Source: JBGOUV01 sp041477815 (GTDB taxonomy: Bacteria > Acidobacteriota > Terriglobia > Bryobacterales > JACQDG01). Taken from it: a stretch of 15,564 nt of DNA. Made by a program: the position numbers and the translations under genes. Below are positions 15,047 to 15,564 of the stretch, in pieces. The stretch lies in NCBI GenBank assembly GCA_041477815.1, contig JBGOUV010000137.1, positions 1 to 15,564 on the forward strand. Direction: 5' to 3'. How positions within the stretch are numbered: the stretch's first letter is position 1; every line of letters begins with the position of its first letter. The notes below the pieces were generated by a model. It was not told where the DNA came from. It made no database searches and saw nothing but the letters and a program-made list of their open reading frames with translations.

Positions 15047-15050
15047 CTCC
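15047..15050 (-). promoter_or_regulatory. RBS deciding the TPR-gene start
   Basis: GGAG on the minus strand, 4 nt before ATG 15042. The tandem ATGATG 12-15 nt further upstream has no purine run in front of it. Confidence 0.45.
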
Positions 15051-15097
15051 ACATCATGCACGCGAATGCGGTGTACTTCTACGATCCAGCTTGAACC

Positions 15098-15337
15098 TCA
15101 TTCGGTCGTCTGCAAGACCTCCACGTACCGTTCCCTCGCCATCTCGGCTCCGTACGCGATGGCCGCTCGGATGTCTTCTTCGCTTAGCTGCGGATACTCT
15201 GCTAGTAACTCCTCGATCGTCGCGCCGTTAGCCAGAAGGTCCAGGATCAGGGACACCCGGATACGTGTCCCACGGACGCAGGGCTTGCCGAAACACACCT
15301 TGGGGTCAATGGAAATCCGATCGAGAAGCGGGCTCAT
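15098..15337 (-). CDS. DUF433 protein without adjacent toxin
   Basis: 79 residues that follow the DUF433 pattern closely: ISIDPKVCFGKPCVRGTRIR (8-27), VSLILDLLANGATIEELLAE (28-47) and YPQLSEEDIRAAIAYGAEMA (48-67). It is closer to the family consensus than the other DUF433 protein in the window. Such proteins are antitoxin-like, with a winged or helix-turn-helix DNA-binding fold. An AGGAGA ribosome site lies about 10 nt before the ATG. It starts 25 nt after the periplasmic-binding-protein gene ends. The usual DUF5615 partner is absent: the next gene downstream is the TPR lipoprotein, beginning 55 nt later. It may be an orphan antitoxin, a remnant, or a regulator taken over by this operon. Confidence 0.88.
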   Translation of the reverse strand: MSPLLDRISIDPKVCFGKPCVRGTRIRVSLILDLLANGATIEELLAEYPQLSEEDIRAAIAYGAEMARERYVEVLQTTE

Positions 15338-15362
15338 GGCTGGGATTCTCCTCGCACCTCTA

Positions 15363-15564
15363 TTATCGCAGGTACTTCTCCAGGGGCGGCCGCACCAGGC
15401 GCATCACCTCCGGCTTCTCCAGATCGGCGGCCGTAATCACCGCCGCTGCGCAGTCGATGCGCTTGGCCGGCGTACCCCCTTGGAGTTTCTCCACCAGCGT
15501 GCCCACCGCCCGGTAGCCGATCTGAAACGGATCCTGGACCACCAGCGCCGTGATAACGCCCGCC
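15363..15564 (-). CDS. Sugar-binding-type periplasmic protein, C-terminal part only
   Basis: Only the last 66 residues lie in the window; the start is beyond the right edge. They read VITALVVQDPFQIGYRAVGT, VEKLQGGTPAKRIDCAAAVI, then LEKPEVMRLVRPPLEKYL before a TAA. VVQDPFxIGYxAV followed by a GG-P-K-x-I-D strand and an RPPLEKYL tail is the ending typical of type 1 periplasmic sugar-binding proteins of ABC importers (RbsB-like, Peripla_BP_4). A LacI-type regulator shares this fold and cannot be fully excluded without the N-terminus, but the QDPF and PPLEKYL blocks favour the binding protein. It is the first visible gene of the leftward run. Confidence 0.8.
   Translation of the reverse strand, partial: AGVITALVVQDPFQIGYRAVGTLVEKLQGGTPAKRIDCAAAVITAADLEKPEVMRLVRPPLEKYLR

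Overview
The window is dense, high-GC bacterial DNA with almost no non-coding space. It most resembles Acidobacteriota of the Bryobacterales/Solibacter type. This rests on the gene families present and not on any search: Oar-like TonB-dependent receptors with an N-terminal carboxypeptidase-regulatory-like domain, a Tat-exported CehA/McbA-type PHP hydrolase, a ThuA-domain protein, a CRTAC1 (FG-GAP/ASPIC) lipoprotein beside a TPR lipoprotein, and DUF433/DUF5615 modules.

Layout. (1) 2-2608 (+): an Oar-like TonB-dependent receptor missing its N-terminus at the window edge, followed by a tandem GC-rich hairpin (2621-2658). (2) 2727-6911 (-): a three-gene operon read from right to left: exported metallohydrolase, GNAT acetyltransferase (ATGA stop/start overlap), and a divergent formate-tetrahydrofolate ligase (19 nt gap). 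(3) 6912-7038: a 127-bp divergent control region with a strong sigma70-type promoter facing right. (4) 7039-11149 (+): a complete Oar-like receptor followed 10 nt later by a ThuA-domain protein. (5) 11150-11239: a short convergent gap with an imperfect hairpin. (6) 11240-15564 (-): a co-directional run read from right to left: the C-terminus of a periplasmic sugar-binding-type protein, a lone DUF433 protein, a TPR lipoprotein, a CRTAC1-family lipoprotein (ATGA overlap with the TPR gene), and a DUF433/DUF5615 antitoxin-toxin pair that overlaps by 14 nt. No gene-free stretch exceeds 130 bp.

How the genes may work together. The receptor-ThuA unit and the hydrolase-GNAT-ligase unit diverge from one short control region, so they may form one uptake-and-processing locus: outer-membrane import plus envelope hydrolysis on one side, and cytoplasmic acylation and one-carbon activation on the other. 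The substrate cannot be read from the sequence. The TPR/CRTAC1 pair looks like two coupled envelope lipoproteins of unknown role, flanked by DUF433 genes on both sides. The least ordinary signals are the divergent formate-THF ligase and its operon partners, the inverted GGCAAA-type repeat over the CRTAC1 start, and the bracketing DUF433 genes. I did not see a clearly new defence or mobile system, and there are no tRNA, rRNA, CRISPR or transposase genes.
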